Shown one piece after another: positions 17,189 through 26,679 of a DNA stretch of 64,000 bases. The notes below the pieces were generated by a model. The model saw only the letters and a program-made list of their open reading frames with translations. It did no database searches and had not been told where the DNA came from. The position numbers and the translations under genes are program-made. Source of the stretch: an uncultured Paracoccaceae bacterium (GTDB lineage Bacteria; Pseudomonadota; Alphaproteobacteria; Rhodobacterales; Rhodobacteraceae); contig CANNFQ010000009.1 of NCBI GenBank assembly GCA_947503925.1, positions 62,001 to 126,000 on the forward strand, read 5' to 3'. Each line of letters begins with the position of its first letter. Position 1 is the stretch's first letter.

Positions 17189-18997
17189 GTGAAACCATTG
17201 GGGATGGAACTTCACTTCAAATCATGGGCTGAGTCGGCCCCCCGTTTGGTCGCTGTTGCTGCAGGACGGGACGCGGCCGATCTTGTTATTCGTGGCGGCA
17301 AGCTGGTTAATGTGCAGACCCGTGAAATCCTTGATTGGCAGGTGGCTGTCGTCAATGGCCGCTTTGCTTACATCGGCCCCGATGCAGCCCATTGTATCGG
17401 CCCCGATACGCGGGTGATCGAGGCTGAGGGACGCTATCTGATCCCTGGTCTGTGCGATGGTCACATGCATATCGAAAGCGGCATGCTGACCCCGGCAGAG
17501 TTCGCCGCCGCTGTCATTCCCCATGGCACGACCACAATGTTCACCGACCCGCACGAGATTGCCAATGTGCTGGGATTACGTGGCGTGCGGATGATGCATG
17601 ATGAGGCGCTGATGCAGCCGGTCAACATCTACACGCAGATGCCATCCTGTGCGCCCTCTGCGCCGGGGTTGGAGACCACAGGTTTTGAGATCAGCGCCGA
17701 GGACGTAGCCGAGGCGATGGCCTGGCCCGGCATCATCGGGTTGGGCGAGATGATGAACTTCCCGGGCGTGATCAACGGTGACCCCCAGATGTTGGCCGAA
17801 ATGGCGGCCACCATGAATGCAGGCAAGACAGTGGGCGGGCACTATGCCTCTCCTGACAAGGGCGTCGCTTTTTCGGCCTATGTCGCGGGTGGTGCGGCGG
17901 ATGATCACGAAGGCACCGCAGAGGCCGACGCCATTGCCCGTGTTCGCAACGGGATGCGGTCGATGATGCGGCTGGGCTCCGCCTGGTATGACGTCGAAAG
18001 CCAGATCACGGCAGTCACGGAAAAGGGGTTGGACCCCCGCAATTTCATCCTGTGTACGGATGATTGCATGGCGGGCACGCTGGTGAATGATGGGCATATG
18101 AACCGCGTTGTGCGCCACGCGATTGACTGTGGTTGTGATCCGCTGGTGGCACTGCAAATGGCGACGGTCAATACAGCTACGCATTTCGGGCTGGAACGCG
18201 AGTTGGGATCAATTGCGCCGGGGCGGCGGGCAGATGTGATCCTGACATCAGACCTGACAACATTGCCAATTGAAGAGGTTATCGCGCGCGGGCAGACCGT
18301 GGCAAGGGACGGCAAGATCACGGTTGATTGCCCGCATTATCATTGGCCGGCGGATGCGCGTCAGACCGTGCGGATGAAACCGCTGACCAGGGCGCAGTTC
18401 GAGATTGCGGCACCAGAGGGTGCAAACAAGGTCCACGCAAAAGTCATCGGCGTTGTCGAAAATCAAGCCCCGACAGAGGCGCTAACGGCAGAGCTGCCGG
18501 TGGTTGACGGGCTGGTCGCAGGCGAAGGCGACACCTATCAAATCGCGCTGGTGGAACGGCACCGCGCCACGGGACAAGTCACCAATGGGTTTGTGTCCGG
18601 CTTTGGGTATCAGGGACGGATGGCCATGGCCTCTACGGTTGCGCATGACAGTCATCATATGATCGTCGTTGGCACGGATCGAGAGATAATGGCGAAGGCG
18701 GCAAACCGGTTGGCCGAGGTTGGGGGCGGTGTAACCGTCTGGAAGGATGATCAGGAACTGGCGCTGGTGGAACTGCCCATCGCTGGCCTGATGTCAGACC
18801 GACCTGCCGCCGACGTTGCGGCCAAGGCTGACGCCATGGTCGCAGCAATGGCAGAATGCGGCTGCACCCTGAATAACGCGTATATGCAGCATTCGCTGTT
18901 GGCACTTGTTGTCATCCCATCCTTGCGGATCTCCGATCTGGGACTGGTCGATGTGGATAAATTTGAACTTACAGAGCTTTTTGAGGAAAACACATGA
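17189..18997 (+). CDS. ade: Adenine deaminase
   Basis: This metal-dependent amidohydrolase converts adenine to hypoxanthine and ammonia. The 602-residue length is typical. The metal-binding HMHIES lies in GLCDGHMHIESGMLTP, and later metal and active-site stretches include TDPHEI, GLGEMMNFPGV, GHYASP and CTDDCMAG. I take the GTG at 17189 as the start; the ATG 15 nt on is an alternative. The stop overlaps the amn ATG, so the two adenine-salvage enzymes are coupled. Confidence 0.94.
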   Translation: MKPLGMELHFKSWAESAPRLVAVAAGRDAADLVIRGGKLVNVQTREILDWQVAVVNGRFAYIGPDAAHCIGPDTRVIEAEGRYLIPGLCDGHMHIESGMLTPAEFAAAVIPHGTTTMFTDPHEIANVLGLRGVRMMHDEALMQPVNIYTQMPSCAPSAPGLETTGFEISAEDVAEAMAWPGIIGLGEMMNFPGVINGDPQMLAEMAATMNAGKTVGGHYASPDKGVAFSAYVAGGAADDHEGTAEADAIARVRNGMRSMMRLGSAWYDVESQITAVTEKGLDPRNFILCTDDCMAGTLVNDGHMNRVVRHAIDCGCDPLVALQMATVNTATHFGLERELGSIAPGRRADVILTSDLTTLPIEEVIARGQTVARDGKITVDCPHYHWPADARQTVRMKPLTRAQFEIAAPEGANKVHAKVIGVVENQAPTEALTAELPVVDGLVAGEGDTYQIALVERHRATGQVTNGFVSGFGYQGRMAMASTVAHDSHHMIVVGTDREIMAKAANRLAEVGGGVTVWKDDQELALVELPIAGLMSDRPAADVAAKADAMVAAMAECGCTLNNAYMQHSLLALVVIPSLRISDLGLVDVDKFELTELFEENT

Positions 18998-20475
18998 ACG
19001 TGGCGCAGCAGGTGGCAATAAGAACCCCCGACATCCCCCAGCCAGAGGCGTTTGACGACGCCGCAAAGGCGGTTGATCGCCTGATCATGCTGTATCAGAC
19101 GGCGGTGCGTTTCCTGTCAGAAAACTTCGCGGCGGCCCTGACAGACGGGCAGCCGCTGACACGTGTGCGTGCGTTTTATCCCGAGATCCGGCTAACAACG
19201 ACAACTTATGCCAAGACCGATACACGGCTGTCATTTGGCCATGTCGCGGAGCCCGGCGTCTATGCGACCACGGTCACACGTCCTGATCTTTTCGCCGATT
19301 ACCTGCGGCAACAGATCGGACTGCTGATCGAAAGCCACGGGGTGCCGGTGATCATCGGAGCCTCAGACACGGCGATGCCGGTACATTTTGCCGCCGCAAA
19401 TAACCCGGACCTGACCGTTCCACAGGAAGGGTCGATGGATTTCAACTTGCGTGACAATTTCGATGTGCCGGATCTGAGCACGACGCATGACGATATCGTC
19501 AACGGTGAAGCCTTCACCTATCCCGACGGAGCGCGACCGCTTGCGCCATTCACCGCCCAGCGCGTCGATTATTCGCTGGCGAGGCTGCAACATTACACCG
19601 CCACGGCGGCAGAGCATTTCCAGAATCATGTGTTGTTCACCAACTACCAGTTCTATGTTGAAGAGTTCGAGGCATACGCGCGACAGATGCTGGATGATCC
19701 TGACAGTGGCTATACCAGCTTTGTCAGCACCGGAAACGTAGAGATCACTGAGTCTGGCACACCGATCCCGACACCCGCAAAATTGCCGCAGATGCCGACC
19801 TATCATCTGAGGCGGGAAAATGGCGGCGGGATAACACTGGTCAATATCGGGGTGGGCCCATCTAACGCTAAAACGGCGACGGATCATATCGCCGTGCTGC
19901 GCCCGCATGCCTGGTTGATGGTCGGCCATTGCGCCGGGCTGCGCAATTCGCAGCGTCTGGGGGATTTCGTGCTGGCACATGCCTATCTACGCGAAGATCA
20001 CGTGCTGGACGATGATCTGCCGGTGTGGATTCCGATCCCGGCGCTGGCCGAAATCCAGATCGCGCTGGAAACAGCGGTTGCGGATGTGACCAAACTGGAA
20101 GGGTATGAACTAAAACGGATCATGCGAACCGGTACGGTCGCCACGATTGACAACCGTAACTGGGAACTGCGCGAACATACCGGACCGGTACAGCGCCTGT
20201 CACAATCGCGGGCGATTGCGCTGGATATGGAAAGTGCGACAATTGCGGCCAATGGATTCCGGTTCCGCGTACCCTATGGCACCTTACTTTGCGTCAGCGA
20301 CAAACCCCTACATGGCGAGTTGAAACTGCCCGGAATGGCGTCGAATTTCTATAAAACGCAGGTGGCCGCGCATCTGATGATTGGTATAAGAGCGATGGAA
20401 AGACTGCGCGAAATGCCCCTGGAACGTATCCACAGTCGCAAATTACGTAGCTTTGAAGAGACAGCATTCCTGTAA
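18994..20475 (+). CDS. amn: AMP nucleosidase
   Basis: This enzyme hydrolyses AMP to adenine and ribose 5-phosphate, and adenine deaminase can take the adenine. The 493-residue protein has the N-terminal AMN domain (ALTDGQPLTRVRAFYPEIRL). A C-terminal nucleoside-phosphorylase-like domain carries NIGVGPSNAKTATDHIAVLRPHAWLMVGHCAGLR and the base-site region ALDMESATIAANG. The ATG overlaps the ade stop. Together ade and amn route AMP to hypoxanthine. Confidence 0.95.
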   Translation: MNVAQQVAIRTPDIPQPEAFDDAAKAVDRLIMLYQTAVRFLSENFAAALTDGQPLTRVRAFYPEIRLTTTTYAKTDTRLSFGHVAEPGVYATTVTRPDLFADYLRQQIGLLIESHGVPVIIGASDTAMPVHFAAANNPDLTVPQEGSMDFNLRDNFDVPDLSTTHDDIVNGEAFTYPDGARPLAPFTAQRVDYSLARLQHYTATAAEHFQNHVLFTNYQFYVEEFEAYARQMLDDPDSGYTSFVSTGNVEITESGTPIPTPAKLPQMPTYHLRRENGGGITLVNIGVGPSNAKTATDHIAVLRPHAWLMVGHCAGLRNSQRLGDFVLAHAYLREDHVLDDDLPVWIPIPALAEIQIALETAVADVTKLEGYELKRIMRTGTVATIDNRNWELREHTGPVQRLSQSRAIALDMESATIAANGFRFRVPYGTLLCVSDKPLHGELKLPGMASNFYKTQVAAHLMIGIRAMERLREMPLERIHSRKLRSFEETAFL

Positions 20476-20608
20476 TTCCGCAAAAAACAGCCGAAAACCC
20501 GTTATTTTCACTTGAAATACTGCACTAATCGTTGTGGTGTCCCACAACATACCGTTATATGAGCGGGTAAGAGGCCCAACTACTGGGCAAACGAGGGAGA
20601 CCAGTAAA

Positions 20609-20899
20609 ATGGCGACAAAACCAATGACAAAAGCGCAGCTTGTTGCTGCACTGGCCGATGAAACAGGCATGGATAAGAAAGCTGCGGGTTCCGCACTGGA
20701 TGCTGTGACAGGCATCATCACCAAGGAAGTATCCGGCGGTGGCGCCGTGACATTGCCTGGTGTTGGCAAGATCTATTGCCGCGAGCGTCCAGAGCGTATG
20801 GTACGCAACCCTGCCACGGGTGAGCAGATCAAGAAAGAAGCTGACAAGGTTGTCAAAATGACGATCGCCAAAGCGCTGAAAGACAGCGTCAACGGCTAA
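20609..20899 (+). CDS. HU-family DNA-binding protein
   Basis: This small histone-like protein of 96 residues bends and compacts DNA as a dimer. The fold is recognisable from TKAQLVAALADETGMDKKAAGSALDAVTGIITKEV, the turn VTLPGVGKIYCRERPER, the beta-arm PATGEQI and the final helix KMTIAKALKDSV. The ATG at 20609 follows GGGAGACCAG. The upstream in-frame ATG would add an N-terminal tail not seen in HU proteins. It has its own promoter region, with GTTGTGG/CCACAAC arms near 20.53 kb, and a terminator. Confidence 0.92.
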   Translation: MATKPMTKAQLVAALADETGMDKKAAGSALDAVTGIITKEVSGGGAVTLPGVGKIYCRERPERMVRNPATGEQIKKEADKVVKMTIAKALKDSVNG

Positions 20900-20931
20900 G
20901 CTGTAAGGCATCTGCCGTATGTGAATTTGAA

Positions 20932-20962
20932 AAGGGTCGTCCTCGCGGGCGGCCCTTTTTGC
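20932..20962 (+). terminator. Rho-independent terminator after the HU gene
   Basis: AAGGGTCGTCC pairs with GGGCGGCCCTT (two G-U pairs) around a short loop, followed by a T-run. It lies 33 nt after the HU stop. Confidence 0.85.
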
Positions 20963-21084
20963 ATGTCTTGGCGTAAATGATCCCAGCAACGGTTGCGCAC
21001 TATGTGCGCTTTGCTGTTGATCTGTGACACCGCCCCATTCATCTTGTAAGACAGCCAAAGACATAGATTACCAAGGTTTTTCCA

Positions 21085-22524
21085 ATGACTAATGCATCAG
21101 TTACGCCTGTCATTTTATGTGGTGGCTCCGGCACCCGTTTGTGGCCATTGTCGCGCAAGAGCTATCCCAAGCAATTCGTCGAATTGATGGGTAAGGAAAC
21201 GCTGTTTCAGGCTTCTGCCAGACGCATGTCCGGCAACGCCGGCGATCTGTCATTTAACGCACCGCTGGTGCTGACCAACTCGGATTTCCGGTTCATCGTA
21301 ACCGAACAATTGCAGGCGATCGGGATTGATCCCGGCGCGATCCTGATCGAACCGGAAGGGCGCAATACCGCACCCGCCATCCTTGCTGCCGCGCTTTACT
21401 TGCAGCAGGCCGATCCAGATGCGGTAATGCTGGTTGCCCCATCGGATCATGTGGTCCCGGACCGTGATGCGTTCCATGCCGCTGTCACGGCTGGCATGGG
21501 GCCGGTTATGGCGGGTGATTTGGTTACGTTCGGGATTGCCGCCACCCATCCCGAAACCGCCTATGGTTACCTCGAGCTGGCCGAGAAACCGCGTCCCGAA
21601 ACACCGGTCAAACTGTCGCGCTTTGTCGAAAAACCCGACGCGGCCAATGCCGCACAAATGCTGGCGCAGGGCAATTACCTTTGGAATGCCGGTATCTTTC
21701 TGTTCAAGGCGGTGGATATCATTGCGGCCTACCAAACCCACGCGCAATCATTGATCGATCCGGTCAGAGAGGCGCTGCGCACGGCTAAAACCGATCTGGG
21801 CTTTCTGCGGTTGGGTCCGGAGGCCTGGACGCAAGCCGATGATATTTCGATCGATTATGCGGTGATGGAGCGGGCTGATAATCTGTCGGTGGTCAGCTAT
21901 GCTTCGGACTGGTCCGACCTTGGCGGTTGGGATGCCGTCTGGCGCGAAAGCGGGCCTGACGCGGATGGTGTTGTGACCTCTGACGGGGCAACGGCGATTG
22001 ATTGCCGCAACAGCCTGTTGCGGGCCGAAGGAGACCGGATGGAGATTGTTGGCATCGGCCTAGAAAACATCATGGCCGTAGCGATGAATGATGCGGTGCT
22101 GGTCGCCGACATGTCGCGCGCGCAGGATGTCAAATTGGCGGTGTCCGCCTTAAAGGAAAAGCAGGCGGTGCAGGCAACCCAATTCCCCAAGGATCATCGT
22201 CCCTGGGGTTGGTTTGAAAGCCTGGTTGTAGGCGACCGGTTTCAGGTAAAGCGCATTCTGGTCCACCCCGGCGCATCACTGAGCCTGCAAAGCCATTTTC
22301 ACCGGTCCGAACACTGGATCGTTGTCGAAGGCACCGCAAAGGTCACCATTGATGATGATGTGCGGCTGGTAACGGAAAATCAGTCCGTCTATCTGCCTTT
22401 GGGCTGTGTTCACCGGATGGAGAATCCGGGCAAAGTTCCGATGGTTCTGATCGAAGTTCAAACCGGCGCTTATGTCGGCGAAGATGACATCGTGCGCTAC
22501 GAAGATGTCTATGCAAGGGACTAG
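21085..22524 (+). CDS. manC: Mannose-1-phosphate guanylyltransferase / mannose-6-phosphate isomerase
   Basis: This is a bifunctional type II enzyme making GDP-mannose, a sugar donor for exopolysaccharide. The 479-residue protein has the nucleotidyltransferase signature CGGSGTRLWPLSRKSYPKQF near the N-terminus and the sugar-nucleotide stretch FVEKPDAANA. The C-terminal cupin isomerase domain carries the metal-site motif LQSHFHRSEHW. Downstream lie export genes (wza-like, barrel), and a phosphomannomutase occurs at 38.2 kb. cpsB, algA and xanB are names used for the same type. Confidence 0.93.
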   Translation: MTNASVTPVILCGGSGTRLWPLSRKSYPKQFVELMGKETLFQASARRMSGNAGDLSFNAPLVLTNSDFRFIVTEQLQAIGIDPGAILIEPEGRNTAPAILAAALYLQQADPDAVMLVAPSDHVVPDRDAFHAAVTAGMGPVMAGDLVTFGIAATHPETAYGYLELAEKPRPETPVKLSRFVEKPDAANAAQMLAQGNYLWNAGIFLFKAVDIIAAYQTHAQSLIDPVREALRTAKTDLGFLRLGPEAWTQADDISIDYAVMERADNLSVVSYASDWSDLGGWDAVWRESGPDADGVVTSDGATAIDCRNSLLRAEGDRMEIVGIGLENIMAVAMNDAVLVADMSRAQDVKLAVSALKEKQAVQATQFPKDHRPWGWFESLVVGDRFQVKRILVHPGASLSLQSHFHRSEHWIVVEGTAKVTIDDDVRLVTENQSVYLPLGCVHRMENPGKVPMVLIEVQTGAYVGEDDIVRYEDVYARD

Positions 22525-22733
22525 GCCGTGTTGACATTCACCCTGTAAATCATGGTGTAGGTCACCTGCGCGTCGTGGTCTAAATGGCACAAAAACCGCC
22601 ATTTGGACCTGTTAAACCTGCAAAAAGCATGATTTTTCTTTCGAAAATACAGCGGCTCCGGCATAGTTTAGAAAAAAGAGCAGTTAGGTCGGACAAAAAA
22701 CTGGACTTAACATAATAATTTTGAGGAACTGGT

Positions 22734-23339
22734 ATGAAACGTCTTCTGTTGTTGGTTTGCGGTCTTTTCCTGACCGCGTCTGTTGCCTTTGGGCAAGGTA
22801 ACTACCTAGTTCAACCCGGTGATTCATTGCGGATTGAGGTGCTGGAAGATAGCAATCTGAACCGCACCGTTCTTGTCACACCTGATGGCCGATTTGCCTT
22901 CCCATTTGCTGGATCATTGCGCGCATCCGGGCGCACGGTTGAGCAGATCCGCCGGTCAGTTGTGGCCAGTATCAAGGGCAGCTTTGCTTCGGAACCAACG
23001 GTTTTTGTGTCTGTCGCCGCGCTGAGCCCTGAAGACGACGAAGAAGAAGATGAGCTGGACACGATCAATGTCTATTTCCTGGGCGAGGTAAACACACCCG
23101 GCCTGGTTCTGGTCGAGCCCGGTACGACATTCCTGCAAGGCCTGTCGCAGGCGGGTGGCTTTACCAATTTTGCGGCGACGAAACGGGTGCAACTGCGCCG
23201 CACGGATCGCCGCACAGGCCAGCAATCCGTGACGACGATCAACTACCGGGCGCTGTCCGAAGGCGCATCACTCAGCCGGTCGATCCGGCTATATGATGGT
23301 GATGTCATCCTGATCCCTGAACGTCGGTTGTTTGAATAA
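22734..23339 (+). CDS. Polysaccharide export protein (Wza/SLBB family, short)
   Basis: The 201-residue protein carries a signal peptide (RLLLLVCGLFLTASVAFG). A poly-export domain follows (YLVQPGDSLRIEVLEDSNLNRTVLVTPDGRFAFPFAG), then an SLBB-type repeat (YFLGEVNTPGLVLVEPGTTFLQGLSQAGG). Such proteins form or line the periplasmic/outer-membrane channel for capsule or exopolysaccharide. No lipobox cysteine is seen, unlike the second copy at 34.5 kb. An acidic insert EDDEEEDELD lies mid-protein. It is followed closely by the beta-barrel gene. GAGGAACTGGT before the ATG serves as ribosome-binding site. Confidence 0.88.
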   Translation: MKRLLLLVCGLFLTASVAFGQGNYLVQPGDSLRIEVLEDSNLNRTVLVTPDGRFAFPFAGSLRASGRTVEQIRRSVVASIKGSFASEPTVFVSVAALSPEDDEEEDELDTINVYFLGEVNTPGLVLVEPGTTFLQGLSQAGGFTNFAATKRVQLRRTDRRTGQQSVTTINYRALSEGASLSRSIRLYDGDVILIPERRLFE

Positions 23340-23367
23340 TTGGTATGGCCGGAAGGTGGGGGCCTTT

Positions 23368-24747
23368 GTGAAAATATACGGGAATAGCTCTGAAAAATGC
23401 GGTTTGGCACGCGGTTTGCTGCTGTCATCCGCATTTTTTGTATCGGATACACATGCTGTTTTTGCGCAAGAAGCGGGGGGGGTGAACGCCACTTTCGATT
23501 TCGGTCAACAGCTTGCCTATCGTCAGGAGGAAGGATCCGACGTTGACGATGTGTCGGAGTTCCGGTCGTTGACGACGCTGGGCTTTGGCATCAGCAGCGA
23601 AACCCGCAACCAACGCATTGCGTTTGATGTGTCAACCGGGCTTGCCCTCACTGAGGGCGACGAAGACGAAGCCGTCTTTGAGGGGACGCAGGCCGTTCTG
23701 GACTATGCGCTGGAAAGCCCCAGCACATTGCTGACCTTCAACACCCGCTATCGGCGTGATCAGGTGGATGATCTGGTCTTTGAAACGACCTTTGTCGATG
23801 ATGAAGTGGCAACCGGTGTTGGCCTACGCGAGATCACAACCGTGACCACGGGGCTAACGGTAGGGCGCGAAAGTCGGGTGACCGGGACCTTTGGCTATTC
23901 GTTTGAAAACAGTAACTTTTCTGACGTTCTCGACCCGTCGCTGAATGACAGTGATCGCCAGAATGCCACGGCTCGGGTCAGTTTCGCGATAACGCGCACC
24001 GCAGTTTTTGATGTATTTGGTGAATGGGGCGAGGTGGATGAGCGGGGCGTCACCGCAACCGACCGGGATACCCGCCGGGCCGGCGTTGGTCTCGAATACG
24101 TGATCAGCCCGATCACCACGATGCGCGGCGAAATCGCTTATAGTGAAGAAGAGAGCCGCGGTGATACAATCGAAGAAACCGACGGGTTCAACTATGCTTT
24201 TTCGTTGGTGCGGGCGCGCCCGAACGGGTCGATCAACCTGAACTATACACAGGCTGATACATTAAACGGCATCCGTCGCCAATTGACCGCCGGGCAGGAT
24301 ATAACATTGCGGCGCGGCGCGTTGAGCTATGCGCTGGGTGCGACAAAAACCGATGGGTTTGATGCGCAACTGCTCGCCAATCTGACCTATAGTTACGATT
24401 TGGATCGCAACAGCAGCACCGATGTCACGTTGAGCCAGATTGGCACCATAAACAGCGATGATGAAGAGGTGGTGAATACAAGGCTCGACATGTCTTACAC
24501 CCGCGCGTTGAGCCGCGTGTCCGAGATCAACACAAGCATCGCCCTTGTTGATGAAAACGTACTTGAGGATGGCGCTGCTGACCAACAGTCCATCCGTCTT
24601 GATCTCAGTTATGATCATGCGGTCGGGCGGGATTGGATGTTGAGCACTGGTTTTGAACTGTCCTCTGTCCGCGTGGATGGCGAGGAAGACCGCAACCGCA
24701 ATACGGTTTTTATCGGCCTTTCCCGCAGCTACGCATATCGCCCCTAA
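23368..24747 (+). CDS. Outer-membrane beta-barrel protein linked to polysaccharide export
   Basis: The protein of about 459 residues has a signal-like segment (ARGLLLSSAFFVSDTHAVFA) followed by many amphipathic strands rich in D, T, R and Y, ending in an aromatic-containing strand (FIGLSRSYAYRP). This is the look of a putative exopolysaccharide beta-barrel porin (BBP2-like); no motif assigns it exactly. I choose the GTG at 23368, preceded by GGAAGGTGGGGG. A TTG at 23332 overlapping the previous gene is an alternative. Position right after the export gene suggests secretion of the same polymer. Confidence 0.75.
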   Translation: MKIYGNSSEKCGLARGLLLSSAFFVSDTHAVFAQEAGGVNATFDFGQQLAYRQEEGSDVDDVSEFRSLTTLGFGISSETRNQRIAFDVSTGLALTEGDEDEAVFEGTQAVLDYALESPSTLLTFNTRYRRDQVDDLVFETTFVDDEVATGVGLREITTVTTGLTVGRESRVTGTFGYSFENSNFSDVLDPSLNDSDRQNATARVSFAITRTAVFDVFGEWGEVDERGVTATDRDTRRAGVGLEYVISPITTMRGEIAYSEEESRGDTIEETDGFNYAFSLVRARPNGSINLNYTQADTLNGIRRQLTAGQDITLRRGALSYALGATKTDGFDAQLLANLTYSYDLDRNSSTDVTLSQIGTINSDDEEVVNTRLDMSYTRALSRVSEINTSIALVDENVLEDGAADQQSIRLDLSYDHAVGRDWMLSTGFELSSVRVDGEEDRNRNTVFIGLSRSYAYRP

Positions 24748-24854
24748 GCCCCGCGTTAACGTGGTCTTGTGGCTGCGCGCAGCCTGACTGCCAGCATTCC
24801 TGGGTTGCTAGGTCGAATCATGTGTTAATGCTGGGGAATTGTGCCGAAATGCCC

Positions 24855-24893
24855 TGTCGGCATCGCGTCGGCGGGACGTCGGCAAAACGTCGG
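24855..24893. repeat. Four direct YGTCGG units at an 11-nt period
   Basis: Units start at 24855 (TGTCGG), 24866, 24877 and 24888 (CGTCGG), each exactly 11 nt after the previous one. They lie 77 nt upstream of the 2-hydroxyacid dehydrogenase ATG. The sequence GTCGGCAAAACGTCGGAC here matches the bchL-bchM copy with one difference over 18 nt. Confidence 0.65.
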
Positions 24894-24970
24894 ACCCCTG
24901 ACGGCTAAACCGCCGGGTTAATGCACCGTGCGCATTTGAATGTGTTCCGATTGAGCGATAACGTCATGAC

Positions 24971-26032
24971 ATGACACGACCTTGTATCATCCTTGCCCCA
25001 CATTGGCGCGGCATGGCGGAATTGTTCAGCGATGCCGATATGACCCGGCTGCACGCAATGTCGGATGTGGTCTGGGGGCAGGATGCGCAGATCCCGGCGG
25101 ATATTTTTGACGCGGCATTGCCCCGGGCCGACATCCTGGTTGCGACCACGCCAAATGTCACCAGCGCCACGTTGGCGGCAGCCCCGCGCCTGCGGACGGT
25201 TATCGAGGTGTCCGGCGCGTTTCCCGATAGCATCGATTATGCCGCCTGTGCCGCGCGCGGTGTTGAGGTTTTGAGCTGCGCGCCGGGGTTTCGTCAGGCG
25301 GTTGCCGAAATGGGCCTTGGGATGGCTTTGACCGGCGCGCGCGGATTGCTGGTCGAACATGAACGGTTCCGTGATGGCGCGGAACATTGGCTGGAAGATC
25401 ACGCTGACACGGACTTCACCCTTTTCGGCGCAGATGTCGGATTTGTCGGTTTCGGGCAGATCGCACGGGAACTGACCCGATTGTTAAGCCCGTTTTCGCC
25501 AGTGATCCGGGCCTACGATCCGTGGTTGCCGGACCATATGGCGACTGAACACGGTGTCACACTGACATCGTTGCAGACCGTCATGTCTGCGTCGCGTTGT
25601 GTTTTTGTGACCGCCAGCCCTACAACCGAAAACCTGCATCTGCTGGATGCTGCCGCCTTTGCGCAGATGCCGCGTCATGCGCTGCTGGTGCTGCTGAGCC
25701 GCGCGCATTTGGTCGATTTTGACGCGTTGCGCGATGCGGTCCTGCGCGGCCATATCCGCGCTGCGATTGATGTGTTCCCGACCGAGCCGGTACCTGCCGA
25801 TGATCCGATCCGGCGTGCGCCGGGTGCGATTCTGTCGCCGCACCGCGCCGCTGCTGTCAAAGATGGCCGCCAGTTGATTGGTCAGATGGTTGTCGATGAT
25901 ATCGCAGCGCTTTTGACCGGATCATCCGCGCGTCGTCTGGCCGTCGCAGACCCGGTGCGCATCGCAGCGCTGGCCGGCGCATCGGATGCCACGGAAGTCG
26001 CCGCCATGTCGCAAAGTCGGAAGCCCGGTTAG
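24971..26032 (+). CDS. D-isomer-specific 2-hydroxyacid dehydrogenase family protein
   Basis: This 353-residue NAD-dependent oxidoreductase of the phosphoglycerate-dehydrogenase type interconverts a 2-hydroxyacid and a 2-oxoacid; the substrate is not identifiable. The NAD-binding loop is VGFVGFGQIARE. The catalytic triad is placed in LLSRAHL (Arg), DVFPTEP (Glu) and LSPHRAA (His). The family usually has about 310-340 residues. Its stop overlaps by 4 nt the stop of the convergent outer-membrane gene. An 11-nt-phased repeat lies upstream. Confidence 0.85.
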   Translation: MTRPCIILAPHWRGMAELFSDADMTRLHAMSDVVWGQDAQIPADIFDAALPRADILVATTPNVTSATLAAAPRLRTVIEVSGAFPDSIDYAACAARGVEVLSCAPGFRQAVAEMGLGMALTGARGLLVEHERFRDGAEHWLEDHADTDFTLFGADVGFVGFGQIARELTRLLSPFSPVIRAYDPWLPDHMATEHGVTLTSLQTVMSASRCVFVTASPTTENLHLLDAAAFAQMPRHALLVLLSRAHLVDFDALRDAVLRGHIRAAIDVFPTEPVPADDPIRRAPGAILSPHRAAAVKDGRQLIGQMVVDDIAALLTGSSARRLAVADPVRIAALAGASDATEVAAMSQSRKPG

Positions 26033-26679
26033 AAGTTGAAGCTGACGCCCAGATTGACCGCATTGGTCACGATGTCGGTTTCCAGCGTGCCGCCTGTATC
26101 CAGACCCGCGGTATTGGAGGAGAATGTCCCCTTATATTCGCCGAAAACAGACCATTGATCGTTGATCGGATAGGTTGCGCCAGCGATCAATGTCGCCGCT
26201 GGCCCGGTCAGCTGATATTCGAAGGTCTCCGATTCCCCGTTCGTCAGTTCGACATGCGGTAACGCGACCCCAAGCCCACCGCCGACATAAGGCGACACGT
26301 CCCCGAACGCCGCAGTCCACCGCCGATAGGCATTAACCGTCAATGTGTTGATCCCATCGGTGAATTCCAGCACGTCATAACCCGCTGGAAGATCGTCATT
26401 TTTCGGGTAGACCTTGTTATGTGCGAAATCGAGCCCGTAACCGAAGGAATTCGTCTGCCAACGCGTTGCCCGGATCCCGTAGTAGATCGGCGCATCAAAA
26501 GAACGCCCTTCCCAATCCTGGGAAAAATCATCATCCGCAAGCACGTCATCATCGCGAATCGAAACATCAGAGGCCGGCGCAGATTGCACGCCGCCATAGA
26601 AGCTCAGCTCAACCTCTGCGAAAGCAATGGCTGGCGTCATGAAGATAATGCAAATGCTGGCAGCAAGCGCGCGGTTCAT
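26029..26679 (-). CDS. Outer-membrane beta-barrel protein (opacity/OmpA-like barrel)
   Basis: The protein of about 216 residues has a signal peptide (MNRALAASICIIFMTPAIAFA). The mature part starts EVELSFYGGVQSAP, contains SPYVGGGLGVALPHVEL and ends LGVSFNF, a terminal aromatic typical of outer-membrane barrels. It resembles eight-stranded porin-like surface proteins of alphaproteobacteria. The ATG at 26679 gives a proper signal peptide; the frame is open 12 codons further. It converges on the dehydrogenase gene. Confidence 0.82.
   Translation of the reverse strand: MNRALAASICIIFMTPAIAFAEVELSFYGGVQSAPASDVSIRDDDVLADDDFSQDWEGRSFDAPIYYGIRATRWQTNSFGYGLDFAHNKVYPKNDDLPAGYDVLEFTDGINTLTVNAYRRWTAAFGDVSPYVGGGLGVALPHVELTNGESETFEYQLTGPAATLIAGATYPINDQWSVFGEYKGTFSSNTAGLDTGGTLETDIVTNAVNLGVSFNF

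Noticed and set aside
24771-24784. Perfect palindrome GGCTGCGCGCAGCC after the beta-barrel gene
   Set aside because: It has no loop of useful size and no T-run, so it is not a clear terminator, and a 14-nt GC-rich palindrome can arise by chance.
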